From: Amoebophrya sp. A120 | Taxonomy: Eukaryota; Sar; Dinophyceae; Syndiniales; Amoebophryaceae | DNA: 64,000 bases | Direction of reading: 5' to 3' | Assembly: GCA_905178155.1 (NCBI GenBank) | Contig: CAJINV010000003.1 | Coordinates: forward strand, 6,691,612-6,755,611 | In this document: positions 44,972 through 56,100 of the stretch, piece after piece | How positions within the stretch are numbered: the first letter of the stretch is position 1 | How the letters are laid out: each line of letters begins with the position of its first letter | Position numbers and translations under genes: made by a program | The notes under the pieces: generated by a model | Told to the model about the DNA's origin: nothing | The model's database searches: none | The model's input: only the letters and a program-made list of their open reading frames with translations

Positions 44972-45706
44972 TCTTCTACCTCTGTTCTTCCGTCTGTGAC
45001 GTGGTTGTTTATAACTTTATCTAGGATAATATCTTGAGCTACGGCTACGCAATGATTAGCAAAAAACTACATATCCAATATTTATCTTGGTGCACTTTCA
45101 GTTGGATTTGGGAAGCTAGGAATAGGATACTACTGATGTTGAAGTGTTTGGAATAAAGATAACTTTAGTATTAGTTGTAGAATAAAGGTAGAGACAAGCA
45201 CAAACTGTGCTGAAACCTATCCTGGCGACAATCAAATATCTTCAAAGGGTGGGATGGAAGAAGTGAGAAGAAGCAAAGAAAGTGAGATAATAAAGCGAGC
45301 AGGGGCAGTATCAGGAGAATGCAACGCAGAACGGGACGAATTTTTCTATTTTGCTCGAAGCGTACGAGGACAAGCGATGAAGTTAGTTTGCCCTTGAGTG
45401 CACCGGAGAACTCGCGGAAGACATTCGTCGTTTGAAAAGGCGCTCAAGAGAAGGCATAATTTATCTTGCCTTGATCTAGGCGGGCTATTCATTGAGTTTC
45501 GCATAATTCTACATTTTGTTCTATTTGCATTTTCTATTTGCATTTTTGCGCACGGTGGATTTGAATTGATGAAAACAGGTGAAATAAAAAGCAGAAATGT
45601 TATTTTTCGTTTGCATTTTTGCGATATTTTTTTATCGCCCGCCTCGCTCTCCCGCATCTTCAGCCGGAAGATGCACCACAGAATCCTGTGGCAGTCTTGT
45701 AGTTCT
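44972..45706. other. Intergenic region, no gene recognised
   Basis: A/T-rich, short frames only. Plus-strand frames to its right are shadows of the TRAPPC4 gene. Confidence 0.4.
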
Positions 45707-47221
45707 TCATTCATTTTCGGTTTGTGCGGCCAGTTGCAGGCCGAAACCGAGGGCCTGGTCAAAGGCGGCCGACTGCACGGGCAGGTCCAGACTGACCACA
45801 AAAGGGTCCTGCAGGATGAGCACCGCAAAGCGTTCGTAGACGTACTTGAGGAACAGGTCGGCCTTTTTGCTGTCGAAAAAGCCCTCGGTGATCAGGATAA
45901 ACCGCAGGTTTGTGCGCGTCTGCAGCATGAACACCTGAAAGCCCGCCGCCTCAACGCGCGTTATGCCGCGCGGATGCAGGGCGGAATTTTGACACGCACG
46001 CAGCGTGCAGGCCTTGCGATGGTCGGTATATTGCTCGCGCCGGTACGCGACCAGATTCTCCGTCAGAACCTTCTCCGGCACCTGCCAGTAGAGAAATTCG
46101 TCCTCGGTGGACGCGAGCTCGAAATCGGACGCTTCTGCGGTGGTCGCGAAAGACGACAATTGTTGTGGAGAAGTGACCGCTCGTCCTGTGGTCGAGGGTG
46201 CCGCAGAAGATGATGCGCTGGACACAAAAGTAGTAGAGCCAGACGAAAACGCCACATCTCCACCGGTCGCGTTTCCGTTGATGGGGTTTTTATTCGATGA
46301 CGCAACACCAGGAGATGAAACAGATGAAGATGATACTTCTTCATTATGCCCCGATGCATTTACTATTCTGTGGTAGACGGCCGCGACTTGCGGAGCCTGC
46401 TCATATTGTGTGATGGGCAGAGTGGTTCCGTTCGCCATCTGTCGCACCAAGCGACCGGCCAGGGCGGGCAGTGCGGGCACTTCGCCAACCAGGCTGGTAG
46501 AGGCATGGTTTAGCAGGGCAGCGCTCGACGGAATCTCAAACCATTGGTCCCCGCCTTCGAGCAGCGACTCCTGGTCCTGCGCAGAAATGTCCACATTGTT
46601 GTCCTGGCCGCCTCTTGCCTTATTCCGAGCGGCGGTGCCCCAGGGTGCGTGGAAGACGTGCTTCGAAGTTGACCTTGTTCTTCTACTTGCGGCTGCAGGA
46701 ACGGTGCTGGAGGCCACGGAAGATACCGCTGCATGTTGTTCGGCAACTGCGTTCTTGTTTCCAGGAAACCTGCTGGCGCCGACCATAAACTCGGGTCGTT
46801 GAACGGCAACGGGACTGCTGGACCGTCGAATGGCACCGCTTGAAGATGAAGAGCCACCGGTCCTGCTTGTAGTTTTCGATTCGAAAGGCAGGCAGCCGGT
46901 GTAGCTTGGAGCTGGAGTTATGCTGGAAGCCGCGGCCGCAGGAGCGCCAGAAAAATCCCCGGTAGTTCGGTCGGTCGCGCCAGCGACACTCGAGCCTTTT
47001 TCGTGCCGGTTTGTTCTCTCTGCCGCGCCGTTACCTACACCAGAGGGCGCTGGTGTAATACGAGCGGCTACCGCCGATATTCCATGCAGTGTGGACGCCA
47101 ATCGAATGCGATCATTTGCGGTGAAACACGTCGGCTTGAAATCCCGATGGAAGATCAATGTTCCATTGCGATTCAGGATCCAGAGGCAGTGCGGCGTCGA
47201 CGAAACCACTAACGACGACAT
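45707..47221 (-). CDS. TRAPPC4: TRAPP complex subunit 4 (sybindin family) with a large insertion
   Basis: TRAPPC4/Trs23 is a longin-fold core subunit of the TRAPP complexes, which activate Rab GTPases on ER-Golgi membranes. I start at Met 47221 (MSSLVVSSTPHCLWILNRNG) since the fold begins there; the frame stays open to 47386. The N-terminal half of the sybindin domain is CLWILNRNGTLIFHRDF...DRIRLASTLHGISAVAAR. The C-terminal half is GFQVFMLQTRTNLRFILITE, then LFLKYVYERFAVLILQDPF and VQSAAFDQALGFGL. Between them are about 300 residues of Ser/Ala/Thr-rich sequence. The family is normally 140-220 residues; here the product is about 504. No GT-AG pair cleanly removes the insert, and it is open throughout, so it is probably translated. 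Confidence 0.8.
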   Translation of the reverse strand: MSSLVVSSTPHCLWILNRNGTLIFHRDFKPTCFTANDRIRLASTLHGISAVAARITPAPSGVGNGAAERTNRHEKGSSVAGATDRTTGDFSGAPAAAASSITPAPSYTGCLPFESKTTSRTGGSSSSSGAIRRSSSPVAVQRPEFMVGASRFPGNKNAVAEQHAAVSSVASSTVPAAASRRTRSTSKHVFHAPWGTAARNKARGGQDNNVDISAQDQESLLEGGDQWFEIPSSAALLNHASTSLVGEVPALPALAGRLVRQMANGTTLPITQYEQAPQVAAVYHRIVNASGHNEEVSSSSVSSPGVASSNKNPINGNATGGDVAFSSGSTTFVSSASSSAAPSTTGRAVTSPQQLSSFATTAEASDFELASTEDEFLYWQVPEKVLTENLVAYRREQYTDHRKACTLRACQNSALHPRGITRVEAAGFQVFMLQTRTNLRFILITEGFFDSKKADLFLKYVYERFAVLILQDPFVVSLDLPVQSAAFDQALGFGLQLAAQTENE

Positions 47222-48165
47222 CTGTCTATCGCCAGAGGCCACTGGTCGAAGATGGGCTGTAGAATTGAACCTAGAGCCAGAGCTAGAGCTAGATGAGGAG
47301 AGCGCTATTCTTGCATTCCGCTGTGGTTTAGGAAGATTTAGACTTGATCCGCGGAAGGAACATCTAAATTTCCATACCAATACCAACCATAATCATTCAT
47401 TTTCAAGTTGTTGATCACCCAGGCCATCTATCAGCCTTAAACTTGAACGCGTCGAGCAACGGACGGCACAAAGAGGATCTCGATCATGTGTTAGTGAGCC
47501 AGCCCAGTCCAGCCTACGACAACGATAGTGCGAACAAACCAACTTCTGCCGGATGCGACCACTTTTCGTCGACTCGGCACTACGCTGTTCCTGCTGCACC
47601 TTCACGAACAGGACTAAAAATTAAAACCGGAGTACAACATCAACACATGATGACTTCCGAATCCAATAAACGTCGGCACAAGCAGGATAACACGGTCGAG
47701 AGAAGTTTGATACAGGAGTAGCACAATTGCACTAGAGTGGGTTCAATTTTACGCGCGACTCAATTACGATAAATTGAAGCACAATCAGATTTACACCTCC
47801 AGGTACAGGATTTTATACAGGCAGCTGTCTCGTCGAAGCTCTAGTGCTAGTGAAAGCACTAGCACTTCTAATTTGATTTTTTACATTTTTGATTTTCGAA
47901 AGCAGAAGCAAGACATCGTGTACTCAGCGAAATACGTTTTTTTATTTCAGATTACAGCCATTCGACTTTTCGTTTCCAATTTCAAGCAAATTTCGTAAAT
48001 TTTACAATCATGAGGACAATCACGAGGGGATTACTCATTTCTTCAAGGCGAAAGCTGATAGACGACCGCGAGGGAGCAGCAGCCACGAAAGACCTCGTGG
48101 TAGATGTCGACCTTATCCTCAACAAGATCGCCAACCGATGAAGTAGAACCATAGAAGATGAAAAC
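47222..48165. other. Intergenic region, no gene recognised
   Basis: Short frames on both strands only. A 5' extension of the TRAPPC4 frame reaches 47386. Confidence 0.35.
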
Positions 48166-49484
48166 CTAGAGGCAAGCTGTGATTCCAGGGTCCTTCTCGA
48201 ACAGGTTCTTGACCAGCAATTCGTACTCGATCTCCCCGGTCTTGTCTTTGTCCGCGACACTGTGCTATCAAATGTAAAAATGTCTGGGTCTGGAAGAATG
48301 CAAGACTTGTCATGCATATTTCTCATGACCCATGATGCCTGTAATGCTTGAACTAGCATCGCAGACTTTTAGAGGGCTTCCTGATGCACCTTCCGCATGA
48401 GAAATGGCCTGTCTGTGTAGCAAAAACTGTACCCATTTTGCTGGTCATGCAATACAATTTTTTTTAGAGTCCAAAAACAGCATGACAAGTTCCAATCTTC
48501 CAGACCCAGACATTTTTACATTTGATATGTGCGCATAGTCCATGAAATCGTCCACGGCGTCGAGGTATCAAATGTAAAAATGTCTGGGTCTGGAAGAGTG
48601 CATGTTTGTCATGCTTGTCTGGCATGACTCTCAAATCTGTCATGCACGTTACCCAAGAGCGCCATTTTTCTGTCATGCAGAAACGCAGTTTGTCATGCAG
48701 AATAGGCAACACCTAGAAGCTCAGAAACTTGTCATGCTGAGCCAGCACTTGTGGCCTCCTCATGATACGCCACCCAGCATCACAAGTTTCCAGACCCAGA
48801 CATTTTTGCATGTGATACGAGGTCGAGAACGTCGCCGATGCATCCGAGAGCGTACCGCATGACCGCTGCCTTCAGAAACCCCGAACCGTCCCGGTCGAAT
48901 TGGCGAAAAGACTCGATCAGGATCTCTGGTTTCGCGGGGTCCTTTGGAGTTTTTAGCATGCAGGTGGTGCCTAAGGTGAAGATGAGAAGATGTTGTTCAC
49001 TAAGTGTTCCAAAACGACCTCATTGCGCTGCGACAGATCATACTACTGCAACACGCGGAACCGATTCTAAAACTTCGGGTGCGGCGCCTCTGGCTTTTTT
49101 TGGACAGAAGGAACCTCCAAGAACCTAAGCTTATCAGAAATCTTTTGAATTTCATATACAACAGAAACAAATCAACAACTCCAAACCTTAACCTATAGGT
49201 CGTACCTTCGCAAAGTCGCTGTCCATAATACGCAGAAATGTGTCGAGGTCAAACGTCTCGGCTTTTTTGAATTCGTTGATGACGATTTCAAGTTCTTTGT
49301 TCGTTGGGTTTTGGTTCACAACGCGAAACATGGCCCCGAAGTCCTGCCAGGAACACTTCCCCTCCTCCATCGTGTTCCCCTCTTCGTCCTCATACGTCGC
49401 ATACATCTCGAAAACGCCCGTGTAGCTCTCCAGCTGCATCTCCGTGAGAGCATACTTCGGCATCTCATCGAGAAGGTCCTCCAT
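48166..49484 (-). CDS. EF-hand calcium-binding protein (calmodulin / myosin light chain type)
   Basis: Exons 49206-49484, 48818-48941, 48528-48560 and 48166-48260; 531 nt, 176 residues. Intron 1 (48942-49205) is GT-AG, phase 0 (GCGAAG|GTACGA ... CTCCAAAG|GACCCC). Introns 2 and 3 are introners. An EF-hand-like fold runs throughout; the clearest loop is FDRDGSGFLKAAVMRYALG, with a D-x-D-x-S-x-F-x-x-x-x-V spacing. The last loop, ADKDKTGEIEYELLV, is D-x-D-x-T-x-E-I-E-Y and also plausible. The first two loops are degenerate (YEDEEGNTMEEGKCSW), as in myosin light chains. An upstream exon is possible, since the frame is open before Met 49484. The 33-nt exon between two introners is among the smallest here. 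Confidence 0.82.
48266..48527. mobile_element. Introner, family A (262 bp), TSD TGTGC
   Basis: TIR TATCAAATGTAAAAATGTCT and its complement, about 32 bp, nearly perfect. TGTGC is at 48261-48265 and 48528-48532. The length equals that of 8296-8557 and the interior is very similar. Excision joins ...DFMDYAH|SVADKDKTG.... Confidence 0.93.
48566..48817. mobile_element. Introner, family A (252 bp), TSD CGAGG
   Basis: TIR TATCAAATGTAAAAATGTCT mirrored by AGACATTTTTGCATGTGATA. CGAGG is at 48561-48565 and 48818-48822. It has the same ends as its neighbour but a different interior with five or more TGTCATGC-type motifs. Excision joins ...GDVLDL|DAVDDF.... Confidence 0.92.
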
Positions 49485-50176
49485 CTTGTCGGACTGCTCG
49501 GCACCAAAGAACCAACTGGTGTTACAAGTCGGTGCAGTTACGCTCGCGAGGTAGTCACGAGGATTCGACTGGGAACAAAAATTCCCTTGATGTTGTTGTT
49601 TATTAGTTGAGAAAAATTACTTAAAATAGTATTAGTATAATGGCACTGCTTCTCATACATCAACATCGACCTTGCAAAACGATCCCCTTCAATCGAAAGC
49701 AGACGCTACGCTCCATGTGGTCTCTCACAACACTCCACGAACATCTGTGTAGAATCGAAAGAATCAATCCAATCATCGACAACTCCCTCTTCATTTCGAC
49801 GAGCGGCTCCTGCGAACGAAACAAAAGTAATGAGACAAGGGAACAGAAACGAAAGGCTGCCTTGGTGGAAGAAATCATCCGTGTATTAATGTTAGTCTTA
49901 GTTGCGACGAGCAGTGGCAGTCGCTGCTCCAGGGAGAAGTCGTGACGGACCGCGTATTAGCTGATTATCCATGCGTTCGCTAGATTTCATAGGATTCATC
50001 CAAACACTTAGTATAATTGGGCTCTTCGGTCTTTTGCTTTTCGTTGTCGCTCGTTCGAACGTCTTCATTAAATTTTTTCATGTACATGTCAATATACCGC
50101 TCGATCCTCCGCGACCAATAAATGGGTCCTTCAAGGGCTGCTTACAGGAATGCAATACTTAAATTGCATAGGTGGA
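49485..50176. other. Intergenic region, no gene recognised
   Basis: Short frames only. A first exon of the EF-hand gene could lie at the left edge. Confidence 0.35.
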
Positions 50177-51798
50177 TCACAATTCCTGGTCTGGTAGCTC
50201 GCCAGCCATATGCCGAGCCTCGTAGCGATCTTGCGCCAGCTGTTCTCGGGCAGCCATAGCCTCCATGTCGCCTTCGCTCATCTTGGCAAAGTCATCCCGG
50301 CTATACATCTGCATCCCCATGCCTGTTTGGTTTTGGTGGACAAACAACAACTGGACGCTTTTCTTTTCTTTTTAGTTGTGGGATACAAGAAAAAAGCATG
50401 CAAATCTGTGCCGCAGGGGCTGTCTGAGGCCAGTCTGAGCCCCAAAGATAAAGAGGCTGTCTGAGGCCAGTAGGTACCAAGAAGAGAAAAAATTCCTTCA
50501 GCCACTGCAACTATCGATAAAAACCTGTTTTTGCTTTCATGTCCTTCATCATATCTTGCATTTCTGCCACCTTCGGATCGACCTCCACGAACTCTTCGTC
50601 ATCTTCGCGAAAAGCCTTCCTTTTGTTTTTGTTGGCATCGCACTTCTTCTTGCACACTTTTTTCTTCGCTTTTTTGAGAAGCACCGCAGTACTGACGTCC
50701 TCAGCAACGTCCTCCTCCTTGCGCAGGGCGTGCAGCAACGTATCGGAGTCATCCAATGCGGAGAGTCGGCACGCACGGGCTGCCAAGGAGCACTCCTGCC
50801 GGCACTCCCCTGGTTTCTGCATATTCTGCACCTCGATTTCCCCCGAAGGAGCGTTGATGAGATCCAGTTGCGACAACCACCTGTGAAGCGTGCGTTCGGT
50901 TTTATTATTTTCGCAAAAAAATATAGTAGGACATGAACCGTTGCTCTTGCTGGGAGGAAAGTAGTTGCTCCCGCTCACGGCTGGGCTGTAAAGACTGAAT
51001 CCTCGACGTAGCTGTCATATAAAAATTAGAAAATATTTTCGAGGCGCGGGCGCCCGTCCACCGCGGAGGACGTGGAATGTGGACAGGGGGGGCTCAGCAC
51101 GAAAAATGAGTAATGGACTAAGAACGAAGGGATACTTTCAACGTATTTTCATGTTGAACCTACCTTCCGTGCTTTTCTTTTGGCTCGCACAATTCCTCGA
51201 TTTGTTCTTCTTTTACTTCTTCGTTGAATGCTGTTTCAACAGCTAATTCGCACACTTGGCACAGCACCGCCTGGACGTCCTTTTTGCGAATCTTGGCCGT
51301 GACAAATACCGAGGGCGTCTGGGGCGTGTGAATCGAAGATATCAGTTCCTGTACAGTGCTCCACCAGACCCCAAGGAGCACTCCCGACGCTTTTGCTCTC
51401 CTGCTCCCCTCAAAAAATGTAGGCCTCATTTTTCACGTCCCCACAACTTCAACTTCGAGAAATGAGATAGTACACCGCTTTTGAAAAGGCAAGACCTGGG
51501 CACTATTGACGAAAAGATGCACAAACTTCAACTTTTATGTGAGAAACTCAAAAAAGCATTTATATGGTTATGAAAAAACAAAAAGATCATCATGACAGAA
51601 AACTTTCGTTTTTCCTTGCGAAACTGAGTACAAGGTGAAGAAAGAATCAAGACTCGAAAAAATAACGCTTGCATCCATCGATACAGTTACAGGCGACAGG
51701 CTCAAATTATCTTCCAATAACTCACCTGGATCGGCGGCAACAGTTGTAGAAGCAACTCGAAGATGACACATAAATAAAACCATGATCAGTAGGTGCAT
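50177..51798 (-). CDS. Canopy / DUF3456-like ER saposin-fold protein
   Basis: Exons: 51726-51798 (signal peptide MHLLIMVLFMCHLRVASTTV; donor CCAG|GTGAGT), an exon ending at 51164 whose acceptor is not settled, 50525-50880, and 50177-50322. Introns 50881-51163 and 50323-50524 are GT-AG and in phase. The joined core reads ...LCQVCELAVETAFNE..., LCEPKEKHGRWLSQLDL, then GECRQECSLAARACRL, and a Lys/Cys-rich VCKKKC. The tail is ...MQDMMKDMKAKTG|MGMQMYSRDDF. The C-x-x-C...C...C-x-x-x-C spacing and the Met-rich M-x-M-x-x-M-K...Y-S-R-D/E-D ending match algal and alveolate DUF3456 proteins. Canopy proteins are luminal ER folding factors. Function here is inferred from the family. Confidence 0.75.
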
Positions 51799-53166
51799 AT
51801 TACGAACTCAACAAGTTAACGACTCACTTCATTTTTATTTAATCGAAGGAGCAGAAAAACAAAAATAAAGAAACAGAAATAGTCAATCTGGATCGTGTGT
51901 TTTTGATCAGACTGCCTTGTTGTTGTGAGGACTGTGTAGGAAAAGGAGCTACGGCACAACATGATCGTGCGTGCGAGCCTGATTGCTTGTTGACAGTTGG
52001 CATTTGTCGCCGTTCGCATCGGGGGTCGTAGTCTTTTGTGTCGCTCAATGAAAAGGATTAGACCTTCAGTTTGTTCGTTCTGTTTTTCTTTTTGTCGGAG
52101 GAAAAACTAAAGCAGCACTCTCGCCGTTGTTGCGCAGTCATCTGAGGCAATGAATAACATCGCACTAACGTCCGCTGACGAGAGTCTTCGAATATGATGA
52201 AGACCGCCTGAGGGGGGAAACTTTCGGTTACGCACACACCCATGCTTGACGTGGAGGCCGACGAGACCGGACGACAAATGCACGCTATCATTCCACTACC
52301 TTTCATAATTCTCATTGTACATATATTGCTTTCCAGCCAAACCCGCAGAGGAACGAATCCCTTCGTACCTCGAGTGGCTCTTTTGTTTTTATGGAGGGCC
52401 GACGAAAAAAGAATATCTTCCAAATCCTTATTTTTATTTTATTCTCGTGTGTGACCTAGCAAAATAAAACGCAATGAAGCTACGTGCGGTTGCGTTGGGA
52501 ATTCGGCCCATTGTTTAGGTATTATATGAATATGTCACATGTAGTTCATGTCAATCAAATCTGAATACAGAAGTACAAAGTTGCGTTCTCGACTCAACGA
52601 CGAGGGAGATGCAGCGTTGGCCGAGAACCCGTCGCCGGGCTGGTCAGCTGAAAAAATTATAGTGAAACCTGTTAGAGTCGGCTATCGCGATTGTCCTGCT
52701 GAGGAGCAGGGAAAAGAAAAAGTGTGTGCGTTTTCATCCTCAAACGTTTGTAGTATACATATACAGCATGTAGCACTGAGGTCCTTCCTTCTGTACAATT
52801 TTGCACGAATTTAGGAGAAAGATATCAGTTTGAATAATACGCATGCTATCTCAAAGTTTCGCTTCGGAATCCTTCGGACGTGGGGGGACTTTTCTTGGCT
52901 AGCAGTGCGGACCACAGAAGCACGAAATACAAGACGAAGCACAGGTGTATCTATGAGATACGCAATCGGGTAAGCGTGGTAAGCGTCAGTAAATGGTTCG
53001 CGTGACTACAGAATCAGGATACTGATATCATGACTCGTGTTATTTTTCATGTGGCCAAGATACAACTCTTTCTCTTCTACATGACCGCGACCACGCAACG
53101 AAAAAACCCTTGGTGCACAACTCGTGATGCGTTGTTTTGCTCTCGGGAATGATCTTGATCGTTGGG
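51799..53166. other. Intergenic region with a weak candidate exon
   Basis: The minus-strand segment about 52060-52230 reads AVFIIFEDSRQRTLVRCYS... QMTAQQRRECCFSFSS, which looks faintly protein-like, but no start, splice partner or domain can be tied to it. The rest holds only short frames. Confidence 0.3.
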
Positions 53167-56100
53167 TCATGACAACCGGCGAGGATGGTGACCTGCTTGT
53201 GTGGGATTACTTGCGTTGGGCGGCGGTCTCCAAACCCGTGACCACTCTTCCAAAAAGTCATCAAGACGGCTGAAATGTCGCTCCCGGGTGCGATACAGAA
53301 GACCCGCCAACTGCGATCGTCCGGCCTCGCGTATGGCTCGTGCTTCTGCCGCCGAAACAGCATTCACTCCATCCGGAGGATCGTCTGCTCGACGGTCCGT
53401 CAGACTACCCAAAGTAGCACACAATATCATGCCAAAACCACAGTCAAGTCAAATCTCGCAAAAATAGTACCGTATGTAGAAGCATATATCATCTGCTCCG
53501 AGAGAGCAAATTGTATGAATCAATCATACATAAGATAACCTTTGTTCCTGCTGTTCATGTGGCAGGCGAACAGCCCCTGCAGCTAAGTACCACAGGTTTT
53601 GGCGGGAACGAAGCGCTTCTTGACGAATTTGACTTGCCTCACGATTGGCACGCGGGGATACAGGACCGAAGAGACGGCGACTGCGGCGATCTTCTCTCCG
53701 AAGGGTCGATGTTGACCGAAGACTCTGTTATATGGTTGGAAGTTGTTCCACCCGCCGGCGGTCGCGAGCCGCCGGGCTCATAAAACTCGGCGCAAGGGCT
53801 TTTGGATCTCAGTGCTAGTGGATTTCGAATTCCGAGCCTTCGACTCGTCCCCAATGGCCTCGTCACGGCCTGCCCCTCGGCGTACGGAGTTATTGCACTC
53901 TTCATGCTGTGGCCCGGACAGCCCAGCACAAAGAACACCAGTAAAACAAGGTCAACTTCTTGTTCGTCCTCTACTTCCTGACTTGTTGATGTCTGCTCTT
54001 CTACTCGGTCAACACTTGTAGAACTTTGGAGGATTCTTGTTCTTGCAGGTGGAGCCCCAGCCAACGGTTCCTGGTCCTCGTCTCCCTCTCCAGCGGTCCT
54101 GCTTCTCGCTACGGCGGCAGGCACTTGTTCTGCTTCTGCACCAGAGCGCTGCTTCCCAAGGGGAGCGTTGCAGTTTTGACTCGCGAAGGTCGCCGCATCT
54201 CCAGGCGTAGTTGCCCGCACGCCCGGCAGATTGGAAAGGGCTTCGACGCCCTATAGCACAAAAGAAACCTGTTCAACTGTCAAGATTCCGAGGTTGGCAT
54301 ATACATATCATTATACCAAACAAAAACGAATGCGTTTGAGTTTGGCGCAAATAAACCAAAGAAATCTGCGACGCGCGTCGGCTCTCGTCCGGAAAAGAAA
54401 CGAGGAAAGTAGTATACCAGAGAAGTTTTGGCCAGCAAGACGAGAACTAGGTTTTATATGCTGAATGCCCACTCGTCTTACTTTATCATATTGAATTTCG
54501 TCTTGAAAGCAGAATAGGTCTTTATTCATGATTGGATACAACCTCAATCACGTGCAGTGCCGTTCTCTGAGCCGCCTTCGCAGACTCGCATGCCGGAAAG
54601 CCTTGCCACACGGAACCGTCTCTGTAGAATTTTTCGAGCAGTTCCTTAACCGTTCCGTCATTGTAGGTGCTCGAACCAGGAGACGAGGAGCGGCCGAAGA
54701 GATCCACTATGCTTGGCAGCAGGGCTGGTTCCACTAGCCGAAATGATCCGTTAGAAGTACCTTCTTCGTGCTGCTCTCGTCCGCGGCTCGTTCTTGACTC
54801 AGTGCCCGTAGTTCTACTTCTTCTCGACGTAGTCCTGGCTGTGTGTGGGTGGTCCTCATGGAGATTATCTTGCACCTCAGCCAAGCACTGCACTCTCGCA
54901 CTCGATAGAGCCCGCCGCAGCACGGCGTGTTCGGTAATCTTCTTGTATATGTGTTTCACCAGTGTGTGCACCCGAGAAGGCTGTTTAAGTATCACCCCTC
55001 GGAAGAAACAAGAAAACTCGCGTTCGTTTTGCCCGGAACCACCAATCAGCAATGGCGAATCTATTTCTCGCCCTCTTTCCGCAGCCGCTGCCAGCGTGTG
55101 CCGCCGCAAGGCTGGTAGGGACAGGTCCGGGGACCGCAGGATCAGGGTCCACAGCATCGCACTCCAAACTGAATGCTGCGGATTCATTGCGGGAATCAAC
55201 TCTGCGTCAACGAACCACGCCGGGGCATGGTTGCCCTCGAGGAGGGTGGAATTGTCTTCAGTCGTGTCCAGGAGATTGGCTGCCACTGGTATGGCAGTCC
55301 TACTTCCAGGCGGACCGGGAGAAATAAGTGGAGGCGCTCCATGGGTGAGGAGCCCTGGGCTTTGTACTAGAAACGCGCTCCTTGTTTGCAGCTCCCGGCT
55401 CTCAGCACTTCGACGTTCTGCTTGTTCTCCTGTAGTACCTGTAACTGCAAGTGAAACCGAGCCAGTGCCAGCACCTGCCAAAGCCAATCTACCACTTTCA
55501 TCAACCGCCCCGGTAATCGTCGGTGCGTCAGGAAGCGCAAAAGATACTCGCCGAGCAGTCGGCTCAGGACTTGTTCTGGCATTACTAGTGGAGAGCACGA
55601 CCACACCTCCGTCTCCCGGTCCCGGTCGCGAAGTATTTTCGGCTACTGGGGCAGCTGGCGTAGTTGTAGCGTTATGGGCTTCGTGTTCGTCTGGTTGCGT
55701 TAGCCTGTAGTTTTGCGTGGTTAGGCCAAATGCAGTTGCAGTTGCTAATGTACTAGTCCTCGCAGCTGGATCTTCATCGTCGGGATCATCAGGACCGGCG
55801 TACACCTGAGGCAGGGCCTCGCGGCTTGCAGTCGTTGTGGTCGTAGCGCCGGCAACCGATGGCAACCAACTCGCGATTGCGCCGTCCGTCGCAGCACTTG
55901 GTGGCCCCTCCTGCGTCGGCGGTTGCACAGGTCCGGATGCTGGGGGAGGAGCGTGAAGTAGTGGCGGCTGGACCGGCACCATGCCCGAGTGCGGGGACGG
56001 CGCTGTGGACAAGCCTGGCAAGTGTGGAGATTGTGCGGGTTCCGACGACAAGCTTGTCAAATTATGGCCGCTGCTGGAGCTCGAACCACCGAGCGGCCCA

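Noticed and set aside
45398-46213. 271-codon plus-strand frame
   Set aside because: It is antisense to the TRAPPC4 C-terminal half, and its translation has no recognisable domain.
52548-52814. 88-codon plus-strand frame
   Set aside because: It has a few protein-like stretches but no domain or splice support, and would be the only gene on the plus strand.
54667-55710. 347-codon plus-strand frame
   Set aside because: Shadow of the large membrane protein on the minus strand, caused by its GC-rich low-complexity sequence.
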